Below are positions 34,206 to 42,983 of a stretch of DNA of 64,000 bases, piece by piece. Both the position numbers and the translations under genes were made by a program. The stretch is from Candidatus Eiseniibacteriota bacterium (GTDB lineage: Bacteria > Joyebacterota > Joyebacteria > Joyebacterales > Joyebacteraceae), in the NCBI GenBank assembly GCA_030622115.1, contig JAUXGN010000005.1:25911-89910 (forward strand). The letters are read 5' to 3'. Each line of letters begins with the position of its first letter. Within the stretch, counting starts at the first letter, position 1. The notes beneath the pieces are model-generated. The model saw nothing but the letters and a program-made list of their open reading frames with translations, made no database searches and had not been told where the DNA came from.

Positions 34206-35168
34206 CTACTGCCAGGATCGGTCGCCCCGACGCTTCGTCCGTCCCCTTCCACGTTCCTCTTTCTCCCATTGCTTGAGCTTCCATCTTCTCGCGCGGACTC
34301 GGAGCACAACAGCGAGAACGACGAGAACCGCCGCCGCCAGAAGGAGGGGATTCCACCCGGCCAGGAGTAGGCCTATCCCGAATCTCTCCCGGAAGAACCC
34401 GTCGGCCGCGATATAGAAAGCGGCCCGCGTCATCCCGGTCTGCCTCTCAAGCGCCGCATCGAAATCGCCGTCGGCTTTCACCGCGTTCACGAGGTCGCCC
34501 ACGCGCTCGTGTTCTGTCGCTCGTCTTAGCAACTCGACGGCACGGAAGCTCTCCGCATAGGCAAGCCTGGCTTCCTGAGTCCCTTCCGGGAATCTTCCTT
34601 CCAGTTCGCCCAGAGGAATGAGTCCATTGAACAGTGCTGCGGCGGCCATCGCGCTCGACTGGGTGAGTCGCCACTGCCCAGCCACCGTCATTGCGACTCC
34701 CTCATCAAACCACCGAGGCACGCGCACAGATCCAAGCACTCGTGCAGTCGCTATGTGAGCCAGCTCGTGAACGACCACCTTCTCGATCTGAAGCGGATAG
34801 TCAACGATCCGCGGGCTCTTGAGGACGATGAGATCCTGACTCGCGATCGCACAGCCGACGCCCCAGTCAGGCACTCCTCTCTGCGTGAGCTCCGCGAACT
34901 TCCTCTCATTCTGAGCAATAAGGACACGGAGGGGGCCGAGTTCCGTGAGTCCCATCTCATCCAGGACGTCCTGCTCCCGGGCCGCGATGATCTCACCCAC
35001 GCGTGCGCCTGCTCGAGCATCAACCCGAGAGAAAAGCACCGTGGTTCTTCCAGCCTGGAGGCTCTGCCATTGCTCTCCATCCGGGGATGCCGAGGCCGTA
35101 CATACAATCAGCAGGAGGGCGACAAGCGCCCCCCCTGGGATCCGGCCTGCAACTGTTCCACGGTTCAT
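34206..35168 (-). CDS. Secreted gluzincin metallopeptidase (peptidase MA-like)
   Basis: The 320-residue protein has an N-terminal signal peptide (about 1-28), a zinc motif VVVHELAHIATARVLG with the third ligand in PRWFDEGVAM, and a C-terminal membrane helix (about 267-290) followed by a very basic tail. This layout agrees with the peptidase MA-like family, in which the catalytic domain faces the periplasm. The substrate is unknown. The gene lies between nifS and the tRNA cluster on the same strand and starts 6 bases after nifS ends. Confidence 0.8.
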   Translation of the reverse strand: MNRGTVAGRIPGGALVALLLIVCTASASPDGEQWQSLQAGRTTVLFSRVDARAGARVGEIIAAREQDVLDEMGLTELGPLRVLIAQNERKFAELTQRGVPDWGVGCAIASQDLIVLKSPRIVDYPLQIEKVVVHELAHIATARVLGSVRVPRWFDEGVAMTVAGQWRLTQSSAMAAAALFNGLIPLGELEGRFPEGTQEARLAYAESFRAVELLRRATEHERVGDLVNAVKADGDFDAALERQTGMTRAAFYIAADGFFRERFGIGLLLAGWNPLLLAAAVLVVLAVVLRVRARRWKLKQWEKEERGRGRTKRRGDRSWQ

Positions 35169-35174
35169 CGGCGC

Positions 35175-36341
35175 CTACGCTCCATCCTCTAGGGGCGAAA
35201 TCGCCCTCAGGCGTTCCACGATACCCGGCATCAGCGCGATCACACGATCTACGTCCGCTTCCGTTGTGTATCTCCCCAGACCGAAGCGGACAGAACCCTG
35301 CGCCACGTTGGGTTTGATTCCCATTGCCGCCAGGACATACGAGGGACCTGCCGCGTCGGTCGTGCAGGCGGATCCCGTGGAGACCGCTATGCCCTCCATG
35401 TCGAGACTCAGCACAATGCTCTCGCCCTCGACATAGAGGAAGGACAGATTCGCCGTGCCCCCGATTCGCTTCTCCCTGTGTCCGTTCAGCACCACATCAG
35501 GGATCTCCCTCAGAAGGGTGTTCTGAAGGCGGTCCCGAAGTGCCGCCAAGCGTACGCGCGCCCGCTCCGTCTCGTCCACCGCGAGCTCGACTGCCTTGCC
35601 GAGCCCGACGATGCCCGGGACGTTCTCAGTGCCGGCCCGCATACCGCGTTCCTGGCCACCTCCATGTGTGAACGCGTGCATCCCGGTCCCGGCGCGCACG
35701 TAGAGCGCGCCCACACCCTTCGGACCGTAGAATTTGTGCGCAGACAGCGAAAGCAGATCTACTCCAAGCACATCCACATTGACTGAGACCTTCCCCACCG
35801 CCTGAACCGCGTCCGTGTGAAACGGAATCCCGCGTTCACGGGCGATGTCGCTTATCTCATCCAAAGGCTGGATGGTCCCGACCTCATTATTCACCTGCAT
35901 GACAGTGATCAGACATGTGTCGTTCCGCACCGCGTGCCCCACATCCAGGGCACTCACCAGGCCATCTGCATCCACGGGTAGATATGTGACCGCGAAGCCG
36001 AACTCGCGCTCGAGGTACTCACACGTCGCGAGAACCGCATGGTGTTCGATAACACTCGTGATGATGTGTCCGCCTCGCGGCAGCTGCGCGAACGCCACAC
36101 CTTTGATGGCAGCGTTGTCTGATTCCGATCCACCGCTCGTGAAGATTACCTCGGCGGGCTTGCACCCAAGGCCCGAAGCCACTTGTTCACGCGCCCGTTC
36201 AACGGCAGCGCGCGGCTCGTGAGCCAGGCCATGCGGACTCGATGGATTACCGAACCTCTCCGTGAAATATGGCAGCATCGCCTCCAGGACCCGCGGGTCA
36301 GTAGACGTTGTCGCATTGTTGTCCATGTAGATAACACTCAT
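35175..36341 (-). CDS. Cysteine desulfurase (NifS/IscS family)
   Basis: This PLP enzyme takes sulfur from cysteine for Fe-S clusters and thio-modifications. The ATG at 36341 (GGAGG upstream) gives MSVIYMDNNATTSTDPRVLE. PLP-binding Lys is in LLSLSAHKFYGPKGVGALYV; the catalytic Cys is in AVSTGSACTTDAAGPS, within a short NifS/IscS-like loop. IIEHHAVLATCEYL-type sequence (ITSVIEHHAVL) also fits. The 388-residue length is usual. No scaffold gene (nifU/iscU) or regulator is beside it. It could serve Fe-S assembly or tRNA thiolation. The por complex in this genome needs such clusters. Confidence 0.93.
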   Translation of the reverse strand: MSVIYMDNNATTSTDPRVLEAMLPYFTERFGNPSSPHGLAHEPRAAVERAREQVASGLGCKPAEVIFTSGGSESDNAAIKGVAFAQLPRGGHIITSVIEHHAVLATCEYLEREFGFAVTYLPVDADGLVSALDVGHAVRNDTCLITVMQVNNEVGTIQPLDEISDIARERGIPFHTDAVQAVGKVSVNVDVLGVDLLSLSAHKFYGPKGVGALYVRAGTGMHAFTHGGGQERGMRAGTENVPGIVGLGKAVELAVDETERARVRLAALRDRLQNTLLREIPDVVLNGHREKRIGGTANLSFLYVEGESIVLSLDMEGIAVSTGSACTTDAAGPSYVLAAMGIKPNVAQGSVRFGLGRYTTEADVDRVIALMPGIVERLRAISPLEDGA

Positions 36342-36372
36342 CGCGCGCCTCCGGGGTCCTTCTTCCCGAGAG

Positions 36373-36402
36373 ATCGGCCGGCCCGCTTGCGGACCGGCCG
36401 AT
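36373..36402 (-). terminator. Hairpin between the TPR lipoprotein gene and nifS
   Basis: A nearly perfect inverted repeat: outer 9-bp arms ATCGGCCGG/CCGGCCGAT, one mismatch, then an inner CCGC/GCGG. There is no T-run. It may separate the cyclophilin-TPR-TPR operon from nifS or protect mRNA ends. Confidence 0.5.
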
Positions 36403-36472
36403 GCTGCCTCATCCAATCTCTTGGTCCGGTTGCAGCGCAAGCTCACCGGACTCCTCGAACCACGCCGATCTG

Positions 36473-37648
36473 CTAGCCCTGATTCCAGCGGTCACGTGCC
36501 GCCTTCTGCTCCCTGATCTCGATCAGCTGGTGCTGACGTTCTATCTCCATGAGCGCGTGGCTCCGCCACTCCGGGTCATTCTTCGCCAGCTCGAGCTTCG
36601 TGATAGCGCCCTCGTAGTCGCCCTGCTTCTCGAGAGCCTTGGCCCACGCAACGTACGCGCTCCCCGATCCGGCTCTCAGCGCGAGCACCCGCTTCGCAGT
36701 ACTGATCGCCGACCCATACTGCCCCACTTCGTTGTATGCATCAGCGAGAGCAAGGAGATACGACATGTCGTCCGGTCTCTCCGCAAGCAGACGTTCGTAC
36801 TGCACTACCGTCTTTTCGAAATCGCCCATGTCTCTGTACACACCAGCGAGATTGGCCCTGGCCGCGACATTTGCAGGCGTCTGCTGGAGAACGGACAGGA
36901 ACAGGTTCTCCGCCATGTCCAGATTCCCGAGCTTCATGTAGAGGAAGCCCAGCGTCGAAAGCGTATAACTGCTGGCCGATCCTCGGACTCGAACCTTCTC
37001 GTAGGCCGCTATCGCCTGGTCGTAGATGCCTGACCTGTAGTAGAGGTGAGCAAGCGACTGCGACGCCCGAGTATCATCCGGCATCAACTCCTGAGCGCGG
37101 CGATAGGCCTCCACGGCCGCCAGATCCATCTCCATCTTCTCATACGCGTATCCCAGATTCAGAAACGCGTCCGCGTCGTCTGGGTTCAGCTGCACTGCAT
37201 CGACGTATGCGTCGACCGAGTCCTGGTACCTACCCATCACGAAGTAGGCATAGGCCAGGGACGAATGAGAGTAAGGATCATCGGGAGCCATGCTCCGAGC
37301 AAGTTCGTACATCTCCATAGCCTTGTCGAACTCCTGCGTGTCGACGAGGTAGATGCGGCCGAGTCCGTAGAGTGGATCCACATAGCCGGGGTCAAGGTCC
37401 CTGGCCCTCTCGAAGTTCTCGATCGCCTTGCCGAGTTCGCGCACGCGATAAAACTCCGTCGCGCTGTAGTACGCCTTCTGCGCCGGTGTCACATCGGCCT
37501 GCGGAGAGGTCGCCCCCTCCGATCCTCCGATGATCGTCGTGACCTCATCTGTCGTCGGGGCAGCCGTCATGCAGCCGCCGAGAACCAGACAGACAGAACC
37601 CACGACAAGAAGAACCGACAGACGAACGATCATCGTTTGTTTTGTCAT
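36473..37648 (-). CDS. TPR-repeat lipoprotein
   Basis: The ATG at 37648 gives 391 residues with a lipoprotein signal and lipobox LVLGGC (Cys26). From about residue 65 to 385 there are eight to nine tetratricopeptide repeats, for example DADAFLNLGYAYEKMEMDLA and ANLAGVYRDMGDFEKTVVQY. It is probably a scaffold in the periplasm or at the outer membrane; partners are not known. It follows a second, smaller TPR protein gene and a cyclophilin gene, so an envelope protein folding or assembly role is possible, but that is inference. Confidence 0.83.
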   Translation of the reverse strand: MTKQTMIVRLSVLLVVGSVCLVLGGCMTAAPTTDEVTTIIGGSEGATSPQADVTPAQKAYYSATEFYRVRELGKAIENFERARDLDPGYVDPLYGLGRIYLVDTQEFDKAMEMYELARSMAPDDPYSHSSLAYAYFVMGRYQDSVDAYVDAVQLNPDDADAFLNLGYAYEKMEMDLAAVEAYRRAQELMPDDTRASQSLAHLYYRSGIYDQAIAAYEKVRVRGSASSYTLSTLGFLYMKLGNLDMAENLFLSVLQQTPANVAARANLAGVYRDMGDFEKTVVQYERLLAERPDDMSYLLALADAYNEVGQYGSAISTAKRVLALRAGSGSAYVAWAKALEKQGDYEGAITKLELAKNDPEWRSHALMEIERQHQLIEIREQKAARDRWNQG

Positions 37649-37689
37649 CGTTGCCCCTTTTCCCGCGATCCACACAGGACTCGGCCAGC

Positions 37690-38334
37690 CTACGGCTTCG
37701 CGTCACCGCGAAACTCGCCGATCATCAGGATATTGTCTCTGCAGACTCCGGCGGCCGCACTCTCGGGCGCCAGTTCCACTACTTTCTCCCATTCCCGGAT
37801 CGCCTCGTCAAAGATCTGCGCGTCGGCGAAGGCTACGCCCATGTTGAAATGAGCTTCCACATTGCCTGGATCCATGTGAAGCGCCACACGGTACATGTCG
37901 ACTGCGTCGGAGTACCGCAGCTGGCCGTAGTAGGCACTCCCGAGATTCGTCATGATCATGGGGTTCTCGGGATCGAGGCCCAGAGCCATCTCAAGCTCAT
38001 GGACAGCGTCATCCAGCTTCCCCATGTCCGTATAGAGTGTGCCCAGATTCAGTCTGGCGCCGGCGTGCGTCGCGTCTATCTCCGTCACCGTGAGGTACGT
38101 CGCGAGTGCGTCGTCGAGCATGTTCGTCTCGTAGTAGATATTGCCCAATTCAATCAGTGTGTCAATATCAGTGGGGTCTTCCGCAACCCGACCTTCAAGC
38201 TGAGCTATCCTGAGAAGAACCTGCTCCGGAGTCGCATTCTCAGCTCCGGGGAAAGCCACACCGGCCACTAGAGAGATCGCCGACAGAAGCGTCACCGCGA
38301 GCGCGAGAACCAACACATAAGCGAAACGTGTCAT
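37690..38334 (-). CDS. Exported TPR-repeat protein
   Basis: The ATG at 38334, after GGAGGTTGTCTTG, gives 214 residues with a cleavable signal peptide (about 1-25). Four TPR units follow, such as DIDTLIELGNIYYETNMLDD and VEAHFNMGVAFADAQIFDEA. Cys is found only near the end. It lies between the cyclophilin and the TPR lipoprotein, all read from the promoter at 39153-39182. Function not recognised. Confidence 0.8.
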   Translation of the reverse strand: MTRFAYVLVLALAVTLLSAISLVAGVAFPGAENATPEQVLLRIAQLEGRVAEDPTDIDTLIELGNIYYETNMLDDALATYLTVTEIDATHAGARLNLGTLYTDMGKLDDAVHELEMALGLDPENPMIMTNLGSAYYGQLRYSDAVDMYRVALHMDPGNVEAHFNMGVAFADAQIFDEAIREWEKVVELAPESAAAGVCRDNILMIGEFRGDAKP

Positions 38335-38375
38335 CAAGACAACCTCCACGCTACCACCAGAAAGCGGTGCTGTAG

Positions 38376-39098
38376 CTACTCCGCCGTCACGCTCTCGACG
38401 CGCAGGCTGATGATCGTATCGGGATCGTCCACCGCACCGTTACCACCGGTGCCCTTCTTGATCAAATCGATGACATCGAGACCTTCGATGACCTCGCCGA
38501 ATGCCGTGTACTTCCCATCAAGATGGGACGCCGCCGCAAGCATGATGAAGAACTGACTCCCGGCGGAATCGGGATCGTTGGACCGTGCCATCGAGACCAC
38601 GCCGCGCACGTGCGTCAGGCTGTCGTCAAACTCGGCAGGGATCGTGTAGCCCGGTCCGCCGAAGCCGCCCTTGTGCTCAACGTCACCCGTCTGTGCCATG
38701 AAACCCGTGATCACCCGGTGGAACTCCACACCGTCGTAGCGACCGCTGTTCGCAAGATGAGCGAAGTTGATCACAGTATTCGGCGTCTTGTCTTCCCACA
38801 GAACGATCTTCATCGTTCCCTTGCTCGTCTCGATCGTCGCGATCTTCTGTCCGAGCGGGAGGTACGGGACATCCATCGTCATGCGAGTTCCGCCCTCATC
38901 GAAATAGGTCAGTGTAGCAGTCACCGGTTCAGCCATCTCCTCTGTGCTCGTCTCTGTCGGCGTATCCTTCTCTGTCACTTCGTCCTTGGCGGCCGTACTC
39001 GGCTGGTCTCCGCCCTCGGCCGTCGTCGAGCACCCGTTCGCCGCCAGCAGCATTAGCGTCAGCAGCGCGAGCACAAGTACTCTTCTCACGTGGATCAT
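38376..39098 (-). CDS. Peptidyl-prolyl cis-trans isomerase (cyclophilin type), lipoprotein
   Basis: The 240-residue protein has a lipoprotein signal with AANGC (Cys23), a Thr/Glu-rich linker to about 65, and a cyclophilin domain. NSGRYDGVEFHRVITGFMAQ with GDVEHKGGFG and VSMARSNDPDSAGSQFFIM contain the conserved Arg, Phe, Met, Gln positions, and LDGKYTAFGEVIEGLDVI is the usual late motif. It would assist folding in the periplasm. It is the first gene of a three-gene run with two TPR proteins. Confidence 0.92.
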   Translation of the reverse strand: MIHVRRVLVLALLTLMLLAANGCSTTAEGGDQPSTAAKDEVTEKDTPTETSTEEMAEPVTATLTYFDEGGTRMTMDVPYLPLGQKIATIETSKGTMKIVLWEDKTPNTVINFAHLANSGRYDGVEFHRVITGFMAQTGDVEHKGGFGGPGYTIPAEFDDSLTHVRGVVSMARSNDPDSAGSQFFIMLAAASHLDGKYTAFGEVIEGLDVIDLIKKGTGGNGAVDDPDTIISLRVESVTAE

Positions 39099-39152
39099 CA
39101 GATTCCCCCTCTTCTACCGTCACGTACGTATACTAGGGCCATTTTCAACCTT

Positions 39153-39182
39153 AATCTAACCGTCCAAGAGCGGAAGTGTCAA
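39153..39182 (-). promoter_or_regulatory. Sigma70-type promoter of the cyclophilin-TPR-TPR run
   Basis: Minus strand: TTGACA, 18 bases, TAGATT, ending about 55 bases before the cyclophilin ATG. It is divergent from the glnA promoter 75 bases away. Confidence 0.72.
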
Positions 39183-39256
39183 GCTGCTTCTGTCCCCGAG
39201 CCCGCGACGCCCCGCTGCAACGGCCGCACAGGCAGTGTGCTTCATCCTTCCGGGGA

Positions 39257-39285
39257 TTGACCTGCCCTTCATTTCGCGCTATACT
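39257..39285 (+). promoter_or_regulatory. Sigma70-type promoter of glnA
   Basis: TTGACC, 17 bases, TATACT on the plus strand. The predicted start point near 39292 leaves a leader of about 75 bases before the ATG at 39366, containing the hairpin at 39312-39340. No sigma54-type GG-N10-GC element was noticed. Confidence 0.75.
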
Positions 39286-39311
39286 CATTGTCAGAAGCGG
39301 TTGATCGGTTC

Positions 39312-39340
39312 GAGGGCGCGGCTCATGGAGTCACGCCCTC
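39312..39340 (+). promoter_or_regulatory. Hairpin in the glnA leader
   Basis: Arms GAGGGCG and CGCCCTC (7 bp), one C-A mismatch, then GGCTC/GAGTC (5 bp, one G-T) around a 3-base loop ATG. TTGTT follows. It may be an attenuator or a protein-binding site that regulates glutamine synthetase; I do not recognise it as the cyanobacterial glnA RNA. Confidence 0.45.
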
Positions 39341-39365
39341 TTGTTCCCCGACGGAGCACCAGACC

Positions 39366-40835
39366 ATGGAGAGAACACACGTGAGTGAGCTTACTCGCAA
39401 GCTTCAGCAAGCCCGGAGTCCTCAGGAACTGCTGCAGATCCTCGATGATTCGTCCGTTGCCTTCCTGGATCTTCGGTTCACCGATCTCCCGGGGCGCTGG
39501 CATCACGTAACTCTCCCTCTCTGCGCAGTCGGCCCCGAGCTCTTCGAATGCGGCGTCGGATTCGACGGTTCGAGCGTCCCCGGCTTCAAAGCAGTCGAGC
39601 GGGGTGACATGGTGCTCATCCCCGACCTCGCGACCGCAAGTGTCGATCAGTTCACAGAGCGTCCGACGGCCGTGCTCATTGCCACAGCCGCCGAAGCCGA
39701 TTCGCGTGAACCATTCTCCCGGGACCCGCGGATCATTGCGGCCAGAGCGGAGGAGATACTCGCCGCCTCGGGACACGCTGATGTAAGCCTCTGGAGCCCC
39801 GAACTCGAGTTCTATCTCTTCTCAAGAGCCTCCTACGGCGAGGGACCCAGCGGAGCTCACTATGAGGTCTTCTCGGATGCAGCTGGATGGCCGGACCCTG
39901 AACTCGGTGAGGATCTCGGCTACCGTATTCGGAAGGGCGCAGGCTACCACGCGATTCCGCCATCCGACATGACCTTCGATCTCAGGAACGAGATGACACT
40001 CCACATGCAGAAGGCGGGCGTCCCCGTCAAGTACCATCACCATGAGAACGGAGCGCCCGGACAGGTCGAGATTGAGGTGCTCTCTGAATCCCTCATCAAT
40101 GCAGCGGATCATCTCATGCTGAGCAAGTACATCGTTCGCAACACAGCCGCTCAGTGGGGCAAGGCTGCGACATTCATGCCCAAGCCGTTGGCCACTGAGA
40201 GCGGGAACGGAATGCACTTCCACGTCAAGCTGATGCGCGACGGCCATCCCGTCTTCTACGATGAGACGGGCTACGCTGGTCTCTCCGACAAAGCCCTTCA
40301 CTTCATAGGCGGCATCCTCGAGCATGGCCGCGCACTCGCAGCCATCACGAACCCGACCACGAACTCCTATCGGCGCCTGCGTCCGGGATTTGAAGCCCCT
40401 ACAAACCTCTTCTTCTCTGCAGCGAACAGAAGCGCCGCCATTCGTATTCCTGCTTACGCGACCACGCCCGACACCAAGACCATCGAATTCCGCCCCTCCG
40501 ATGCCACTGGGAACCCGTATCTCATCATGGCCGCCCTTCTGGCCGCCGGCCTCGACGGCATGGAGAAGCGCCACGACCCGCGCGACAACGGCTTTGGGCC
40601 GTTCGATGTCGACATGAACTCCTTGCCGCAAAACGAGCGAAACAAGATAGTGCCACTCCCTTCCCGACTCGAGGAAGCGCTGGATGAGCTGGAAGGCGAT
40701 TCCGCATTCCTCACTGCAAGTGGAATCTTCCCCAAGGGTTTTGTCTCGGTCTGGATAGACATGAAGAGACGCGAGGCCGAAGAAGTCAGGACAAGGCCTC
40801 ACCCTTACGAGTACGACCTCTTCTTCGACTGCTAG
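39366..40835 (+). CDS. glnA: Glutamine synthetase, type I
   Basis: This enzyme makes glutamine from glutamate, ammonia and ATP. From ATG 39366 it has 489 residues; a GTG at 39381 with GGAGAG upstream is also plausible. Conserved segments are FDGSSVPGFKAVERGDMVLI, SPELEFYLF, GQVEIEVL, KPLATESGNGMHFHVKL, NPTTNSYRRLRPGFEAP and RSAAIRIP. I do not find the NLYDLPP-type adenylylation site near the end, which favours the non-adenylylated alpha-like subgroup. It is the only plus-strand gene in the window, with its own promoter, flanked by divergent and convergent neighbours. Confidence 0.95.
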   Translation: MERTHVSELTRKLQQARSPQELLQILDDSSVAFLDLRFTDLPGRWHHVTLPLCAVGPELFECGVGFDGSSVPGFKAVERGDMVLIPDLATASVDQFTERPTAVLIATAAEADSREPFSRDPRIIAARAEEILAASGHADVSLWSPELEFYLFSRASYGEGPSGAHYEVFSDAAGWPDPELGEDLGYRIRKGAGYHAIPPSDMTFDLRNEMTLHMQKAGVPVKYHHHENGAPGQVEIEVLSESLINAADHLMLSKYIVRNTAAQWGKAATFMPKPLATESGNGMHFHVKLMRDGHPVFYDETGYAGLSDKALHFIGGILEHGRALAAITNPTTNSYRRLRPGFEAPTNLFFSAANRSAAIRIPAYATTPDTKTIEFRPSDATGNPYLIMAALLAAGLDGMEKRHDPRDNGFGPFDVDMNSLPQNERNKIVPLPSRLEEALDELEGDSAFLTASGIFPKGFVSVWIDMKRREAEEVRTRPHPYEYDLFFDC

Positions 40836-40868
40836 TCACGGCGGGCACATCTGTTCTCTGTGAAGCCC

Positions 40869-42164
40869 CTAGGGGCGAAGGCGCTTGAGCATCCGTGGGA
40901 ACGGAATCGTCTCGCGCAGATGGTGGATTCCACAGACCCAGGCAACCACGCGCTCAAGGCCAAGACCGAAACCACCGTGCGGAACTGAACCGAATCGTCT
41001 CAGATCTATGTACCACTCGTAGTCGGCCCGCGGAAGCGCTCCTTCGTCGACAGACCGTTCGAGCACGGCGAGATCGGTCACGCGCTGCCCTCCGCCGACT
41101 ATCTCACCGTAGCCCTCCGGCGCAAGCATGTCCACGGACAGCGTCAGGCGCTCGTCCTCCGGATCAAGCTCCATGTAGAACGGCTTCACGCTCTTCGGGA
41201 AATGCGTTACCATGAACGGACGATCGAAGGTCTGGGAGATCACGGTCTCGTGTTCCGCACCGAAGTCATTCCCCCACTCAAACTCAACTCCGTTCTTGCC
41301 AAGAAGCTTCACCATCTCCGAGTAGGTCACGCGCGGGAATGGCGGCTGAACACGTTTCAGCACCTCCGTATCGCGCTCGAGCATCTCAAGTTCGCGCGCT
41401 CGGTCCTTGAGAACACGACCGACGATCTCTGATACCAGCTCTTCCTGGACGTCCATGATGTCGCTGAGATCGGCGAACGCTATCTCCGGCTCTATCTGCC
41501 AGAATTCAGTCAGATGGCGCCTTGTCTTGCTCTTCTCCGCCCGCAGCGACGGTCCGAAGCAGTAGACCTTTCCGAACGCCATCGCCGTCGCCTCGTTGTA
41601 CAGCTGACCGCTCTGGGTGAGGTAGGCGCTCTCGCCGAAGTAGTCCGTCGAGAACAGCGTTGTGGTTCCCTCACAAGCCGCGGGCGTCAGGATCGGCGTG
41701 TCGAGCATCGTGTAGCCACGGGAATCGAAATAGTCGCGCGCGGCCGAAATGACGGTCGCCCTGATCCGGAGGATCGCGAACTGTCGTGACGAACGTATCC
41801 AGAGGTGTCGGTGATCCAGCAGGAAAGCGTCTCCATGCTCTTTGCGGCCGATCGGGTACTCATCCGCGACGTGCACGATCTGAAGGCCCATCACCGAGAG
41901 TTCGTAGCCTCCCGGAGCGCGGCTGTCCGCCTTGACTGTGCCGGTCACCTTGAGAGACGACTCCACGGTCAGCCCGGCCGCCGCCTCAAAAGCCTCCTCT
42001 CCAATGTCCGACTTGCTCGCCACACACTGAATGAAGCCGGTGCCGTCGCGGAACTGGAGGAAGAGTATCTTCCCGCTCGAGCGCTTGCCGGTAAGCCAGC
42101 CCTCAAGCGTCACCTCACTGTCCACATGCTCGCCTATATCCTCGATGTAGTAGCGCTGCCTCAT
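40869..42164 (-). CDS. asnS: Asparaginyl-tRNA synthetase
   Basis: The class II synthetase has 431 residues from ATG 42164 after GGAGGCCTG. An OB-fold anticodon-binding domain (1-110; [20 protein letters not shown]) is followed by the catalytic core: [51 protein letters not shown] and the motif 3 [16 protein letters not shown]. The sequence [18 protein letters not shown] fits AsnRS rather than AspRS. A frame extending to 42326 lies in the trkA gene and is not used. It is convergent with glnA; both stops are near a 12-bp palindrome (GCCCCTAGGGGC). Confidence 0.94.
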   Translation of the reverse strand: MRQRYYIEDIGEHVDSEVTLEGWLTGKRSSGKILFLQFRDGTGFIQCVASKSDIGEEAFEAAAGLTVESSLKVTGTVKADSRAPGGYELSVMGLQIVHVADEYPIGRKEHGDAFLLDHRHLWIRSSRQFAILRIRATVISAARDYFDSRGYTMLDTPILTPAACEGTTTLFSTDYFGESAYLTQSGQLYNEATAMAFGKVYCFGPSLRAEKSKTRRHLTEFWQIEPEIAFADLSDIMDVQEELVSEIVGRVLKDRARELEMLERDTEVLKRVQPPFPRVTYSEMVKLLGKNGVEFEWGNDFGAEHETVISQTFDRPFMVTHFPKSVKPFYMELDPEDERLTLSVDMLAPEGYGEIVGGGQRVTDLAVLERSVDEGALPRADYEWYIDLRRFGSVPHGGFGLGLERVVAWVCGIHHLRETIPFPRMLKRLRP

Positions 42165-42276
42165 CAGGCCTCCGGGGGGATGCAGGTCATGTTGTCCTAT
42201 TCCCATGCCACTCAAGCCGGGTGTCGTCGGCCGCGGCTCATCGTCATCCTCCGCGACGCGTCGCCGTCGTCGGCCG

Positions 42277-42951
42277 CTAGTCGTTGTCGTCGGCTGCCAG
42301 TCGTTCAATGGCCTCATCCGGACCATTCACCAGGAGAACGTCTCCCTCGTTGATGATCGCCTCGGGATCGAGCAGAAGCGTCTCTGGATACTCGCGCTCA
42401 TCGCTTTCGGACTTGATGACTGCGACAACGTTCAGTTTGTAACGCTGCCGGAACTTGAGTGAAGCCAGTGTCCTTCCCCACATCTCCTGCGACGTCTTGA
42501 TCCTCGCAAGACTTATGCCCGGCGACAGTTTGACCGTATCGACCAGACTCGGCGTCATCATCCCCTGGGCCAGCTTGTGCGCCACGAGTTCCTCAACCAG
42601 AACCACCTCGTCCGCATTCACGAGCTTCAGAATGCGAGCTTCTTCCTCGGTAACGGCGCGCGAGATCACGTGCTCGATCCCGAACTCCTTGAGGATTGCG
42701 GTGGTAAGCACCGCCGCCTGGAAGTTCTCCCCTATGGCCACAAGCGCCGCATCTACCTTGTCCACCCCCTGCCGCAGCAATGCCTCCCGATTCGTAGAAT
42801 CGAGACGCACCGCCAGCGCCACGTCATCCGCGATCTCCTGAACCAGCTCCTGATCTCGGTCTATGGCGATCACCTCGACTCCTCTGATCGCCAGATCCCG
42901 CGCCACAGTGCGACCGAGAAGCCCGAGGCCTATCACCGCAAATCTCTTCAT
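42277..42951 (-). CDS. trkA: Potassium uptake regulatory subunit TrkA/KtrA
   Basis: This cytosolic RCK protein gates the TrkH/KtrB channel. The 224 residues start at ATG 42951 (GGAGGTAATC upstream) with [20 protein letters not shown], the NAD-binding GxGxxG, and a later RCK_C domain (about 140-220). One RCK unit of this size is the KtrA form. It follows trkH by 32 bases and the pair is very probably one operon under the promoter at 44773-44802. Confidence 0.92.
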   Translation of the reverse strand: MKRFAVIGLGLLGRTVARDLAIRGVEVIAIDRDQELVQEIADDVALAVRLDSTNREALLRQGVDKVDAALVAIGENFQAAVLTTAILKEFGIEHVISRAVTEEEARILKLVNADEVVLVEELVAHKLAQGMMTPSLVDTVKLSPGISLARIKTSQEMWGRTLASLKFRQRYKLNVVAVIKSESDEREYPETLLLDPEAIINEGDVLLVNGPDEAIERLAADDND

Positions 42952-42983
42952 GATTACCTCCACGGACGCTACAGAGCGCGTCG

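Noticed and set aside
40864..40875. Perfect palindrome GCCCCTAGGGGC at the glnA/asnS junction, considered as terminator
   Set aside because: It has no loop and no T-run and partly codes the asnS stop region; I cannot support termination.
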